Source: an uncultured Clostridia bacterium (GTDB taxonomy: Bacteria; Bacillota; Clostridia; Christensenellales; Aristaeellaceae). From it: DNA of 64,000 nucleotides. Position numbers and translations under genes: made by a program. Below are positions 41,377 to 50,468 of the stretch, in pieces (the first letter of the stretch is position 1; each line of letters starts with the position of its first letter). Where the stretch lies: assembly GCA_934643825.1 (NCBI GenBank), contig CAKUCW010000010.1:1-64000 (forward strand). Reading direction: 5' to 3'. Under the pieces are notes generated by a model. The model had not been told where the DNA came from and ran no database searches. It saw only the letters and a list, made by a program, of their open reading frames with translations.

Positions 41377-42645
41377 TTAATCATCCGCGGAAACGACGTC
41401 TTCATTCTTGGGCTGAATATCGCCGGAATGAATCAGCGCGATTCTCGTCATCGCAGGACCGATCAGCTCATAGATCAATACACCGAAGAGAACGATGTTG
41501 CGGATCAATTCTCCATCCGCGCCAAGCGTCTGCGCAACCGTAACAGACATGCCCAGCGCAACGCCCGCCTGCGGCAGCAGCGTAATGCCCAGCCACTTCT
41601 GCACGCTCGGCGAACACTTCATGCACTTCGAGCTGATGCTCGCGCCCATCCATTTGCCGAATGCACGCGCAAAAATATACACCAGACCGATGACAATCAC
41701 CGAAGGATTGCTGAATACATCCAGCTCCAGCTCTGCGCCGCTGAGTACGAAGAACAGGATATACAGCGGCGATGTCCACTTATCCGTCTTATCCATCATA
41801 TCTGCCGAGAAGTCGCAGACATTGCAGAACACCGTGCCCAGCATCATGCAGACCAGCAGGCTGGAAAAGCCGATTTTCACGCCGCCGACCTCAAACTCCA
41901 TCATCGAAAGCGCGACCGTCAAAATGACAAACGTGATGGACAGGCTCAGCCGCTTGCTGTTCGATTTGAAATACTTTTCCGCGGCGGAGAAAACGCCGCC
42001 CATCACAAAGCCGAGCAGAACAGAGAACACGATTTCAAGCAGCGGCTCGACCAGAATGCTGACCATGTCGTAATTGCCGCAGTTAATCGCCTTGGCAATG
42101 CCGAAGCTCACGGCGAAGACAATCAGACCGACAGCGTCATCCAGCGCAACGATCGGGAGCAGCAAATCCGTCAATTCGCCTTTTGCCTTGTACTGGCGAA
42201 CGACCATCAGCGTCGCCGCCGGAGCGGTCGCCGTCGCAATCGCGCCCAGCACAATGGCATCCGCAACGGAAATCGAATCGCCGAGAATAAAGAAGTGCAG
42301 ACCAATCAGCAGCAGATCCACCATCAGCGTTGCCGTCAGCGCCTGAAAAATGCCGATGACCGTCGCCTGTTTTCCCGTTTCACGCAGCTGCGACAGGCGG
42401 AACTCATTGCCGATGGCAAACGCGATGAAGCCCAGCGCCACGTCGTTAAACAGGCTCAGTGCTTTTACATCCGCAGTCGTCGAAAATCCGAGTCCCGGCA
42501 CGCCCAGCTTGCCCAGGCAATAGGGACCGATGAGAATGCCCGCGATCAGGTAGCCCGTTACAGCCGGCAGTTTCAGCGGCTTAACAAAGCGGGAAATCAG
42601 AAGACCGGCACACAATGCCACAGCAATACTGAGAAGCGTTTCCAT
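41377..42645 (-). CDS. Kef/CPA2-type cation:proton antiporter
   Basis: Membrane antiporter of 422 residues with about 12-13 helices. The CPA2 pattern is clear: LPAVTGYLIAGILIGP, LGFIAFAIGNEFRL, ATAPAATLMVVRQYKAKG, and VALDDAVGLIVFAVSFG with the paired aspartates of the ion site. It exchanges Na+ or K+ for protons. There is no C-terminal RCK/TrkA-N domain, unlike KefB/KefC. ATG 42645 is preferred (AGTGAGGTAATC upstream). Monocistronic; the TATAAT at about 42682-42687 with a poor -35 may be its promoter. Confidence 0.88.
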   Translation of the reverse strand: METLLSIAVALCAGLLISRFVKPLKLPAVTGYLIAGILIGPYCLGKLGVPGLGFSTTADVKALSLFNDVALGFIAFAIGNEFRLSQLRETGKQATVIGIFQALTATLMVDLLLIGLHFFILGDSISVADAIVLGAIATATAPAATLMVVRQYKAKGELTDLLLPIVALDDAVGLIVFAVSFGIAKAINCGNYDMVSILVEPLLEIVFSVLLGFVMGGVFSAAEKYFKSNSKRLSLSITFVILTVALSMMEFEVGGVKIGFSSLLVCMMLGTVFCNVCDFSADMMDKTDKWTSPLYILFFVLSGAELELDVFSNPSVIVIGLVYIFARAFGKWMGASISSKCMKCSPSVQKWLGITLLPQAGVALGMSVTVAQTLGADGELIRNIVLFGVLIYELIGPAMTRIALIHSGDIQPKNEDVVSADD

Positions 42646-42838
42646 GATGATTACCTCACTTTTGCTTCTGTTTTCGTGGCATATTATAGTGATTTGGCTT
42701 CGACAAAAACAGATTAAATTCTGACAAATCTTCACTTTTCTTTCTGGCATATTTTGAAAGCGTCCATCCTGTGCCGCAGTCCGCAGCATCGCAGGGGCTT
42801 TGCTCACGCGGGCGATGCCGTGCCTTTTTCCGTGCCAT

Positions 42839-42863
42839 TAAAAAAAGCGGGACAATCCCGCTT
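42839..42863 (-). terminator. Terminator of the XRE gene pair
   Basis: On the minus strand AAAGCGGGA-TTG-TCCCGCTTTTTTT, a perfect hairpin directly after the stop codon. The plus side (42780-42835) carries a fragment of the CACGCGGGCG repeat family. Confidence 0.85.
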
Positions 42864-42865
42864 TC

Positions 42866-43708
42866 TTACATGGGTTCAAAGGGAAAATACGCTCTGAAGC
42901 AAACCTCATTGCCGTTGTCATCCGTTCCGCGGATGAGCCATCCGGCGCCAATCGTCTGTTTATCCGCCAAATTTCGAATCTGTATGCGGCGAATCTCATT
43001 AGCGCCAATGTAGCTCTTTCTGCCGCCGTTTCTCTCTCCGAAGACATCGGCCGTCTTGGCGTATACCCTGTTCTTTCCGTTTTTAAGGAAGGTGACCGTC
43101 GTCAGCTCATCAATCGTCACGCCGACGCCGTTCTGTTCTTTGACGTAAATCGTATAGCTCCAGGTCGGCGTAGATTCTGCCGTCTGCTGCTCAATCGGCA
43201 CGGGCAGCGTCGTATGGGTCGTAAAGGCGATATACGCCTTTCCTTCCTCTCTCTGCTGAGGCTGCTGAAACCAATCCACCGAATAGCCGTTTGTATTCTG
43301 CCGGATATTCGGCGCAAACAGCATCACCAAGAGGAACACCATCAAAGCCGCCATGGCAGCAGCGGCTTTTTTGTTCATAAACGGCAGGCGCTTTTTCCGG
43401 CTTTCCGGCTGTACGTTCGGCTCGGAGCAGGGCTTTTCTTCCTGCTCCGGTTCTTCCGAAACCATGCATGCTTCCGTTTGTGCCGCCGCCAGAGGCTCTT
43501 CGCTCGTTCCTTCCTTCAGCTCGACGCTTATGTCCAGCAGCTCCATCAGGTTCGCCAGCATTTCATAGCTCGGCTCGGTACGATCGTTCTCCCAGCCGGA
43601 AACCGTCTGTCGGCTAACATAGAGCGCAGACGCCAGCTGTTCCTGCGTCATGCCCTTGGCTTTGCGTGCATTTCGGATTCGCTGACCCAAACTTTCCATA
43701 CTGGTCAC
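42866..43708 (-). CDS. Membrane-tethered XRE-type regulator, copy 1
   Basis: Protein of 280 residues with a cytosolic XRE helix-turn-helix (LGQRIRNARKAKGMTQEQLASALYVSRQTVSGWENDRTEPS, ~7-47), an acidic linker (~65-105), one membrane helix (~116-133) and an extracellular domain of ~145 residues. The latter begins YSVDWFQQPQQREEGKAYIAF. The DNA-binding part inside and sensor part outside suggest one-component transmembrane signalling or an anchored regulator. GTG 43708 overlaps the stop of copy 2 (GTGA); ATG 43699 is an alternative with no better ribosome site. The extracellular domain resembles that of the upstream gene. Confidence 0.82.
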   Translation of the reverse strand: MTSMESLGQRIRNARKAKGMTQEQLASALYVSRQTVSGWENDRTEPSYEMLANLMELLDISVELKEGTSEEPLAAAQTEACMVSEEPEQEEKPCSEPNVQPESRKKRLPFMNKKAAAAMAALMVFLLVMLFAPNIRQNTNGYSVDWFQQPQQREEGKAYIAFTTHTTLPVPIEQQTAESTPTWSYTIYVKEQNGVGVTIDELTTVTFLKNGKNRVYAKTADVFGERNGGRKSYIGANEIRRIQIRNLADKQTIGAGWLIRGTDDNGNEVCFRAYFPFEPM

Positions 43709-44889
43709 GGCTGAGCAAACTCTCTTTTCAGATTCAAAATACTCTTGAAGGACAGTTCATTGCCATTGGCATCCTTTCCTTTGACCACGACGCCGACTTG
43801 GTCAAAGTCCTGAGACGCCGCCGCGCCTTCATACAGGAACGGTTCATCGCCTTTCTTCATCTCGCCCGCGTCAAAAACAAACGCCGGCATGATGACCTGA
43901 TTCATCTGTTCTCCGTTGCTGAAAAACGTATCCATGAAGGATTCCGGCGTGAAGGCAACATCGCTCTCATTCTGGAACTTAAATCCGTAATACCAGCCCT
44001 CTCCGCCCTCAAAAAATGCATCGCGGGTCAGATAGGTCGTCTCTTCGACCGGCTCGACGGTCAGGTATGCCTGTCCTTCCTGCGGCTCAGTCTCCTTCGT
44101 AAAGTCCTCCGGCGTCATCTTTTCCCGAATCTCCGAGGACAGCGGGATGTAGAGCTTGAACGTCAGGCTGTTTCCGTTATCATCTTCGCCTTCGACGGCA
44201 ATGCCGTAGCCGATGCTTCCATCCGCCGGATGGCGCGTGGCATAGCTGGTCAGCATATCGCCCTCAAAACGCGTCGTATACCAGTACCATTCCAGCTCAT
44301 CGCCCGTATAGGTCGTCGAATCCATCGGCAGCTTTTCGTTGTTAAAGAGGACTTCCGTCGCCCGCTTCATCGTAAAGGGAACGCCGTTTGTCTCCTGCGC
44401 AAACAGAATGATATCCCAAATATAGGGTTTTTCCGGATCGCCGCTCTGGATGAGCTTTAGCGGCTTTTCGGCGGTCACGAGGGAGAGGAACGCCTTGCCT
44501 TCTTCCGGAACATCCTCTTCCTGGAACCACTCCCATGTATACTTTTCCATCTGGGAGCTGCTCGTCTGTGCAGGCTGCGTCGCCGCCTGTGCGGGGATGC
44601 CCGCAGACGCACCGGATTTGATCATGCGGACGATCAGCAGCACGGCAATCGCCAAGACAAGCGCGATGACCGCCGCCAGAATATACAGATTTCTGCGCTT
44701 GCGCGGCTTCTTTTTCTTCAGCCCCAGCACTTCGTCCAGCTTTTCGAGCTGCTGCGGCGTCGGATCCACGCGTCCATTTTCCCAATGGGAAACCAACTGT
44801 CTGGAGACGCCCATCGCCGAAGCGAGCTGCTCCTGCGTCATTCCCTTCGCCTTACGCGCCTTTAAAATACGTTCTGCACATTCTGACAT
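43705..44889 (-). CDS. Membrane-tethered XRE-type regulator, copy 2
   Basis: Protein of 394 residues: XRE helix-turn-helix (~5-55, RKAKGMTQEQLASAMGVSRQLVSHWENGRVDPT), basic cytosolic segment (KKKKPRKRR), membrane helix (~68-90) and an extracellular part with two repeats of a domain. The first begins YTWEWFQEEDVPEEGKAFLSL, matching copy 1; the second begins near EDFTKETEPQEGQAYLTV. It thus has one more sensor repeat than copy 1. First gene of the pair, with a promoter whose -35 and -10 sit in repeated TTGTATAA sequences. Function unknown; surface or stress sensing is plausible. Confidence 0.82.
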   Translation of the reverse strand: MSECAERILKARKAKGMTQEQLASAMGVSRQLVSHWENGRVDPTPQQLEKLDEVLGLKKKKPRKRRNLYILAAVIALVLAIAVLLIVRMIKSGASAGIPAQAATQPAQTSSSQMEKYTWEWFQEEDVPEEGKAFLSLVTAEKPLKLIQSGDPEKPYIWDIILFAQETNGVPFTMKRATEVLFNNEKLPMDSTTYTGDELEWYWYTTRFEGDMLTSYATRHPADGSIGYGIAVEGEDDNGNSLTFKLYIPLSSEIREKMTPEDFTKETEPQEGQAYLTVEPVEETTYLTRDAFFEGGEGWYYGFKFQNESDVAFTPESFMDTFFSNGEQMNQVIMPAFVFDAGEMKKGDEPFLYEGAAASQDFDQVGVVVKGKDANGNELSFKSILNLKREFAQP

Positions 44890-44927
44890 CTATTGAAGCC
44901 TCATTCCATACCATTTTTTATATTCAC

Positions 44928-44956
44928 ATTATACAAAACAACCTTCTGTTATACAA
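44928..44956 (-). promoter_or_regulatory. Promoter of the XRE pair
   Basis: On the minus strand TTGTAT (44956-44951), 17-base spacer, TATAAT (44933-44928). The motif TTGTATAA occurs at both -35 and -10, a direct repeat that may be the regulators' own operator. Confidence 0.7.
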
Positions 44957-45302
44957 GAGAAATCCAACCGCCCCCCCGACATTTTTGCTGCATCTTTCCA
45001 GCCCGATTGGAATAACAGGCATATGACGCAGCCTTTGAACACCCATTATAGGATAAAGCATGCGTTTTCTCTTTAATCTCTTGAACATGTTATTATACAG
45101 AAAACATGCATCCATTCTGCCACAAAAAACATACATAACATCAAAGACAGCACCATTCTCGACAAAGCTCGGCGCAGCGAAAATCGCTTCCCACGCCGAC
45201 GCGTTTTTCCAAAATAAAGCCAAGGAGCGAACCATTTTTAGCGGCTCGCCCCTCTTTTTGTTATTCACTGTTACACGGGTTTTTCGGCGGATTCCGTGTC
45301 CG
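44957..45302. other. Gene-free interval
   Basis: No credible gene on either strand: frames here lack ribosome sites and have codon use unlike neighbours. The only structure is an imperfect hairpin GGAGCGAACC/GGCTCGCCCC with a T-run on the plus side (about 45221-45258), possibly the end of the SH3b transcript in the minus direction. Confidence 0.5.
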
Positions 45303-45791
45303 TCATTCCACGTCGCTTCTGCGAATCCATCCGGTTGCGCCTCGCAGGCTGACGATGAGCCACTCCCCGTCCTCTTTCAGAATGGGCAGCGTGGTGTTTT
45401 TGCTCAGCAGCGCCACTTTGGGCGCCGATGTGTCGTTCCACGCATATACGGACGTATTCTTTTCCGTCCGGCACCATGCCGGATCGATCATGATATAGTC
45501 GGCGTTGACCCAGCCCGCACGGCTTGCATCCACCGTATCCGAAAGGCAGCAGTCCGCCCATCCGTCCACCGGCTTCTGCACCGCCAAGGTATCTCCATAG
45601 CGCAGCGTTTTCACCGCTTTGGCGGAGGAACTGCGCTCCCGGCGCACCGTCAGGCTGTCACACAGCACCACGGCTTGAAACCCCTTTTCTCCCTCGCCAT
45701 AGGGAGGAATGATTTCCGCCTGAACACCCCTCACGCTTCCCAGCGCAAGCATCAGTACGGTCAGAATCGTCAGCCCCGCATACTTTTTCAT
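45303..45791 (-). CDS. Secreted protein with two SH3b-like domains
   Basis: Exported protein of 162 residues: signal peptide (MKKYAGLTILTVLMLALG, cleavage near VQA-EI at ~25), then two bacterial SH3-type repeats. The first (~40-98) has LTVRRERSSSAKAVKTLRYGDTLAVQKPVDGWADC and ends GWVNADYI; the second (~108-160) has SVYAWNDTSAPKVALLSKNTTLPILKEDGEWLIVSL and ends GWIRRSDVE. SH3b domains generally bind cell-wall peptides. No enzymatic domain is attached, so it may be a wall-binding accessory or sensor ligand. Related small SH3b proteins are common in Clostridia. Confidence 0.8.
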   Translation of the reverse strand: MKKYAGLTILTVLMLALGSVRGVQAEIIPPYGEGEKGFQAVVLCDSLTVRRERSSSAKAVKTLRYGDTLAVQKPVDGWADCCLSDTVDASRAGWVNADYIMIDPAWCRTEKNTSVYAWNDTSAPKVALLSKNTTLPILKEDGEWLIVSLRGATGWIRRSDVE

Positions 45792-45871
45792 GTTCAGTTC
45801 CCCCTTTGCCGTCCATTTGTTAAACGATGAATCCTGCCGCTATTCGGCATCCTTCCCGAATCGCCAGCCGC

Positions 45872-46906
45872 TCAGCATTCCACGGCAACCTTGATCACGC
45901 CGTCCCTCTTGTTTTCAAAAAGCTCATACGCCTCTTCAATCCGGCTCAGCGGATAGGTATGCGTAATCAGCGGTTCCGTATTGATCTTGCCCCGGGCGAT
46001 GAGCCTCAGCGTTTCTTCGCAGTCACAGCCATCCACGCCGCCCGTTTTGAATGTGAGATTCTTGCCGTACATATCCGGAAGCGGCAGAACCTGCGCCTTG
46101 TCATACAGCGCAACCACCGTTACGATCGCATTGGGTCTTGCGCACTCCCACGCCAGGCGGAACGTCGATTCCGCGCCCGCGACCTCAAGAACGACATCTG
46201 CGCCGCCATGGTCGCTGTTCGTCCGAACAAAGTTCGCGCAGTCTTCCGGAGAAACCGTCAGCACGTTCGGATAATGCTCATGAATAAAGCGGAGGCGGTT
46301 TTCATCCTTTTCGCAGACCACGATGCGCTTCGGATTCTTCAGCATGACGCACAGCAGCGTGCAAATTCCCGTGGGACCGGCTCCGATAATCAGCACGGTA
46401 TCTTCCTGTGTGATTTCGGAAATGCGCGTTGCCCAATAGCCGGTAGCCAGCACGTCGCCGACAAACAGCGCCTGCCGATCCGTAACGCCGTCCGGAATCT
46501 TATTCAGTCCCTGATCCGCGAAGGGCACGCGCACATATTCCGCCTGTCCGCCGTCTATGCGGCAGCCAAGCGCCCAGCCGCCATTTTGATCCGTGCAGTT
46601 ATTGACATAGCCGCGCTTGCAGAAAAAGCACTCGCCGCAAAACGTTTCAACGTTGACGGTCACCCGGTCGCCCGGTTTGACATGGGTCACGGCGCTGCCT
46701 ACCGATTCAACAACGCCCACCATTTCGTGCCCGACGGTGATGCCCGGAACCGCACGGGGAACGCTTCCGTGCTTAATATGCAGATCGCTGGAGCAAATGC
46801 TGGCAAGTGTAACCTTGACAATGGCATCCCGCTCATGGATCAGCACCGGTTTGGGCTTTTCCATCAATTCAAATTTTCCCTCTGAAACATAGGTATATGT
46901 CTGCAT
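45872..46906 (-). CDS. Zinc-dependent alcohol/polyol dehydrogenase (MDR family)
   Basis: Medium-chain dehydrogenase of 344 residues. Catalytic zinc ligands: Cys38 (ASICSSDLH), His60 and Glu61 (GHE). Structural zinc cysteines: Cys90, Cys93, Cys96, Cys104 (CGECFFCKRGYVNNC). The Rossmann motif is GAGPTG (~residues 175-180), and Glu in VVCEKDENRL suggests NAD rather than NADP. It oxidises an alcohol or polyol or reduces the matching carbonyl; the substrate is not readable. Monocistronic, with a TTGACA promoter. Confidence 0.9.
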   Translation of the reverse strand: MQTYTYVSEGKFELMEKPKPVLIHERDAIVKVTLASICSSDLHIKHGSVPRAVPGITVGHEMVGVVESVGSAVTHVKPGDRVTVNVETFCGECFFCKRGYVNNCTDQNGGWALGCRIDGGQAEYVRVPFADQGLNKIPDGVTDRQALFVGDVLATGYWATRISEITQEDTVLIIGAGPTGICTLLCVMLKNPKRIVVCEKDENRLRFIHEHYPNVLTVSPEDCANFVRTNSDHGGADVVLEVAGAESTFRLAWECARPNAIVTVVALYDKAQVLPLPDMYGKNLTFKTGGVDGCDCEETLRLIARGKINTEPLITHTYPLSRIEEAYELFENKRDGVIKVAVEC

Positions 46907-46950
46907 CGTAAGCGCTATTCCTTTCCGTTTTCTGTTTTTCTCTCTTCTTT

Positions 46951-46980
46951 ATTATCGCCGCAAATCTCCCGGTTTGTCAA
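46951..46980 (-). promoter_or_regulatory. Promoter of zinc alcohol dehydrogenase
   Basis: On the minus strand TTGACA (46980-46975), 18-base spacer, GATAAT (46956-46951), 45 bases before the start codon. Confidence 0.75.
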
Positions 46981-47050
46981 ACGGTTTCTCCTCGCCGGAT
47001 TTCTTTCATCCGGCGGGCATCCCCGCCCCATCACCCGCTTGTTTTCATCG

Positions 47051-49153
47051 TCACGGGGTCTGCGGCATCTGGTCGTTGCAGCGGAATTGACGCGGTGTCA
47101 TTCCTTTGAACTTTTTGAACAGGACAAAGAAATATTTGGTGTTTTCCACGCCGATCTGACGCGCAATGCTCTCGATGGGCTGATCGGTTTCCAGCAGCAG
47201 GCGGCTTGCCTCATCCATGCGAAGCTGATTGAGCTTATCGCCGATGGATATGCCCGCCTCCGTCAGGTATTGCTTGCGCAGATACGCCGCCGACACGCCC
47301 ATCTCTTCGGCGATGGATTGTGCGCTGATATCCGTATCGCGGAACCCTTGCTCCAACCGCTGGTTGATTTGAAGAACGATCTCCTGCGTGCGGCTGTGTT
47401 TCTGCGCCTGCTGCTGGCTGAGCAGCTTTTCCAGCCGCGGCTCAAAGCGAATGCTGACGTCTTCCGGCGTCTGCGCTCGGCTGAGCAGCTTTTCAAGCGT
47501 CGGCTGCGTTGCGCTGTCCTCAGGCAGTGCGCTGTCCAGCAGATGATCCAGCCGCTTGAGCGTAAACAGCACATTTTCGTAGTTTTCGCCCTTGAGCTGC
47601 TCCATGAGCTTTCCAAAGGCAATTTCTTTGCCCGCTTTGGCGGCATTATAGCAGGCATTCAGCGCCGTTTCCAGTTCTTCGGCGCTCTTTCCTGCGGATT
47701 CCGTCGTCGTTTGAGCAAAAACCTGTTGCCCCGGATAGAAAAAGCGAAGCTTTTTGCGTTCAAGCAGCGCCTGATAACGGATCGGCAGCTCAGCAGGCGC
47801 TTGAACAGGCAGGCTGTAATAGCAGCGGCAATTCATCTGCGTGGCGAGATGCAGGCAGATTTCTACCGCGGACTGTCCGGCGGAGAGCGGGCAGAGCGCC
47901 AGCGTCGCTTCGCCGATAGAGCAGAGGACAACGTCCGGCACTTCCTGCGTCAAAAGCGTTCGCAGCGGCTCGTCGGGAGATTTTTCCAACAGAATCAGAA
48001 CGGCGGGCAGCGGCACAGGGCTTTCCTGCGGAGGCTGACCGTTGAGCCAAAGCCTCAGTATATCCTCGCGCTCACGGCTGAGCGAATTCGCGACGATTTT
48101 TTCAACCTGTTCGGCAGCCTGCTGCACATTTTCGGCTTCGACCTCATGGGTTCGCTTGAGCGCGGCGGTCATGCGCCGATAGGGATCGTAAACGCGGATG
48201 AGCGCAAATGTCAGCGTCGAAAGCAACGCGCACGCAATCAGCGCAAGTGCAATCCATGCGCCGGAGCGGATCTTCGCCAAACCGGGCAGGCAGTCCTCAT
48301 AGGCGACATAGCGCAGACAATACCAGTCGTTGACATCCAGCGGAGAAAAGAAGCAGATGGTGCGCTTGCCATTCAAACGTTCAATGAAGTATCCGCGCTT
48401 TTGCTCGCAGATTCGATCCAGCAGGGAGAGGGTCATGCCGTTGAGCCCTTCGCTCTGCGAAGCGACCACATAGCCGTCGGAAGACACGATGACATAGTTC
48501 TTCCCCTGAAAATTGAGCAGATGGTCGCGGAACCAGTCCGCGTTGAGGTTGAGCATGACGGCGCTTTCGCCTGTCTTTCCGCTGGCTGTGACCTCATAAA
48601 CCAAATAGCTGTACCATTCATAGGCATAGTTTTCGCCATTTTCCCGAAACGTGCGGTGATAAATCCGCATGCGGTTTTCCGGTGAACGCTGGCGATACAG
48701 CGCGACCGCATCCTGATCGTAAAAGCCCTCCATGGAAGCGGACATATAGTCGTTGTCCGTGGTATACACATAATCGAGCTTGGGGTTGAATACATAAATC
48801 GAATGCAGCATACTGCCGGACATGGCATATTGCCACAGTTCGCGCAGCGCAAAAACGCGCTCATTCTGGGTGAGCGATGTGCTTTTGCGCAGCTTGGCTG
48901 TGGAAGAAATATAGAACATCTGAATGCCGATGGTGTTGATGATCGACTGCATGGATTCGGAAATCGTACTCGCCTGCGCAGAAAACTCCTCGTTCATGCG
49001 CAGCATCGCCTGCATGGAGATGCTTTCAAACATCTGAAACATCGAACCGAACAGAATGGCAAAAACCAGAAAGGCTGCGGTAAAGGCAATCAGTCTGGAA
49101 AACAGTCTGGAAGAAAACGGTGAAACATGCTTTTGCTTTTGAACCACGGACAC
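47051..49153 (-). CDS. Membrane-bound AraC-type regulator with extracellular sensor
   Basis: Protein of 700 residues. A short N-terminal cytosolic tail, membrane helix ~20-42, an extracellular Cache-like sensor (~45-290; YVIVSSDGYVVASQSEG), a second membrane helix ~297-318, a cytosolic linker, and a C-terminal AraC domain (~595-690) with two helix-turn-helices (DISAQSIAEEMGVSAAYLRKQYL and QPIESIARQIGVENTKYFFVLFKKFKGMTPRQFR). This layout is typical of YesN/AraC-like sensors controlling adjacent ABC transporters in Bacillota. It is divergent from the ferric-type transporter operon at 49414, its likely target. GTG 49153 or GTG 49147 could be the start. Confidence 0.85.
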   Translation of the reverse strand: MSVVQKQKHVSPFSSRLFSRLIAFTAAFLVFAILFGSMFQMFESISMQAMLRMNEEFSAQASTISESMQSIINTIGIQMFYISSTAKLRKSTSLTQNERVFALRELWQYAMSGSMLHSIYVFNPKLDYVYTTDNDYMSASMEGFYDQDAVALYRQRSPENRMRIYHRTFRENGENYAYEWYSYLVYEVTASGKTGESAVMLNLNADWFRDHLLNFQGKNYVIVSSDGYVVASQSEGLNGMTLSLLDRICEQKRGYFIERLNGKRTICFFSPLDVNDWYCLRYVAYEDCLPGLAKIRSGAWIALALIACALLSTLTFALIRVYDPYRRMTAALKRTHEVEAENVQQAAEQVEKIVANSLSREREDILRLWLNGQPPQESPVPLPAVLILLEKSPDEPLRTLLTQEVPDVVLCSIGEATLALCPLSAGQSAVEICLHLATQMNCRCYYSLPVQAPAELPIRYQALLERKKLRFFYPGQQVFAQTTTESAGKSAEELETALNACYNAAKAGKEIAFGKLMEQLKGENYENVLFTLKRLDHLLDSALPEDSATQPTLEKLLSRAQTPEDVSIRFEPRLEKLLSQQQAQKHSRTQEIVLQINQRLEQGFRDTDISAQSIAEEMGVSAAYLRKQYLTEAGISIGDKLNQLRMDEASRLLLETDQPIESIARQIGVENTKYFFVLFKKFKGMTPRQFRCNDQMPQTP

Positions 49154-49225
49154 GGGGTTTCAACCTGCCTTTGTGAAAAAACTCTGTATGGTCAGTATAC
49201 CACAAAAGCACACAAACGAGAAGAA

Positions 49226-49298
49226 AAGTTTAAAATCAGCGACTTGATTTTGTTCAAACCTTTTTAAACTTGCCGTTTACCGTGCAGAGCTTTATAAT
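49226..49298 (+). promoter_or_regulatory. Promoter of ferric-type ABC operon with inverted repeat
   Basis: TTGCCG (49270-49275), 17-base spacer, TATAAT (49293-49298). Just upstream AAGTTTAAAA (49226-49235) and TTTTTAAACTT (49261-49271) form an inverted repeat overlapping the -35, a probable site for the divergent AraC regulator. Confidence 0.75.
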
Positions 49299-49413
49299 AA
49301 ACTCACAAAAAACGAACAGGGCGGGGATGCAATCCGACCATAACCCGTTTTGATGGGTTTTCGAGGGTGCATTCCGCGTGTTCGTTAAAAAAATAATGGG
49401 AGGTTCAAATCTT

Positions 49414-50406
49414 ATGAAGAAACTGGTAGCTCTCCTGCTCGCATGCATGCTGATCCTTGCCGCCGTCGCGGCGATGGCAGAACCCAGCGGAACCGTGATG
49501 CTGTATTCCTCTTTAAAGGAAAAGCAGCTGGTTGCCATCAAGGAAGCCTTTGAAGCCAAGTATCCGGGAATCGTCATGGACTACTATCAGGCAGGCACCG
49601 GCAAGATCAAGACTAAGATCGCTACCGAGCAGCAGGCGGGACAGGTTGCCGCGGATCTGCTGTGGGTCGGCGATGCTTCCGACTACCTGACCTTCAAGGA
49701 GCAGGGCATTCTGGAAGCGTACGTTTCTCCCGAATCCGAAAAGGTTCCGGATGCGTACAAGGATTCTGACGATCTCTACTGCGGCGCACGTCTGGTGGTT
49801 ATGGGCATGGCGTATAACACCCAGAACGTGACCGAAGAAGAAGCGCCGAAGCATTGGAAGGATCTTCTGAATGAAACCTTCCGCGATCAGATCATCATGA
49901 CCGACCCGACCGAGTCCGGCACGACCGCCTACCTCGTCGGCGCGTTGGTGAACAACGAAGCGTATGGCTGGGAGTTCTTTGAGCAGCTGGCAGCGATGGG
50001 CACCGAGCTGGACAGCGGCACCTCCGGCACGCACAACAACGTCGCTTCCGGCGGCTACAAGGTCTGCATCGCCGTAGACTATGTCACCCAGACGCTGGAA
50101 AGCCAGGGCTCTCCGATTAAGTTTGTCTATCCTGCCGAGGATACCATCGCCATCTCCAGCCCGATCGCGCTGGTCAAGGGCTGCGCAAACCCCGACAACG
50201 GCAAACTGCTGTATGACTTCATCCTGTCCGAAGAGGGTCAGACCGTGCTGATGAAGGCGGACTGCACGCCGATCCGTGACGGTGTTGCGAAGGAAGGCGC
50301 ACTGAGCGCATCCGAAATCGCCGCGATTGCGCTCAAGCCTGACGAGGCGAAGCTGGCGCAGGAGAAGCAGGACACGCTGGATCACTTCGATCAGCTGTTC
50401 AAGTAA
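49414..50406 (+). CDS. Iron(III)-type ABC transporter substrate-binding protein
   Basis: Exported binding protein of 330 residues: signal peptide MKKLVALLLACMLILAAVAAMA (1-22), then a family 1 binding protein of the ferric/2-aminoethylphosphonate group (GTVMLYSSLKEKQLVAIKEAFEAKYPGI, YYQAGTGKIKTKIATEQQAG, DLLWVGDASD). Ferric-binding tyrosine pairs are not obvious, so a phosphonate or other anionic ligand is equally possible. ATG 49414 follows GGGAGG; the first gene of a four-gene transporter operon. A hairpin after its stop codon may lower expression of the downstream membrane parts. Confidence 0.85.
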   Translation: MKKLVALLLACMLILAAVAAMAEPSGTVMLYSSLKEKQLVAIKEAFEAKYPGIVMDYYQAGTGKIKTKIATEQQAGQVAADLLWVGDASDYLTFKEQGILEAYVSPESEKVPDAYKDSDDLYCGARLVVMGMAYNTQNVTEEEAPKHWKDLLNETFRDQIIMTDPTESGTTAYLVGALVNNEAYGWEFFEQLAAMGTELDSGTSGTHNNVASGGYKVCIAVDYVTQTLESQGSPIKFVYPAEDTIAISSPIALVKGCANPDNGKLLYDFILSEEGQTVLMKADCTPIRDGVAKEGALSASEIAAIALKPDEAKLAQEKQDTLDHFDQLFK

Positions 50407-50416
50407 GCGACCAATC

Positions 50417-50445
50417 GGGGCTGTCCACCATTCGGGGACAGCCTC
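50417..50445 (+). terminator. Intra-operon hairpin
   Basis: GGCTGTCC (50419-50426) pairs with GGACAGCC (50436-50443), followed by TCAATTTAT. It is a likely partial terminator or 3-prime stabiliser between the binding protein and the ATPase gene. Confidence 0.55.
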
Positions 50446-50468
50446 AATTTATCGAGAGGTAAAGAAAT

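Noticed and set aside
41377..42645. KefB/KefC glutathione-gated potassium efflux protein
   Set aside because: No C-terminal RCK domain is present; only the antiporter part is supported.
44924..45268. Possible gene on the minus strand in the gap after the XRE pair
   Set aside because: No ribosome site, no family match, it overlaps the XRE promoter, and composition is unlike neighbouring genes.
49330..49376. Riboswitch or attenuator in the leader of the ferric-type transporter
   Set aside because: Only a five-pair AACCC/GGGTT hairpin is visible; there is no recognised aptamer or convincing terminator/antiterminator pair.
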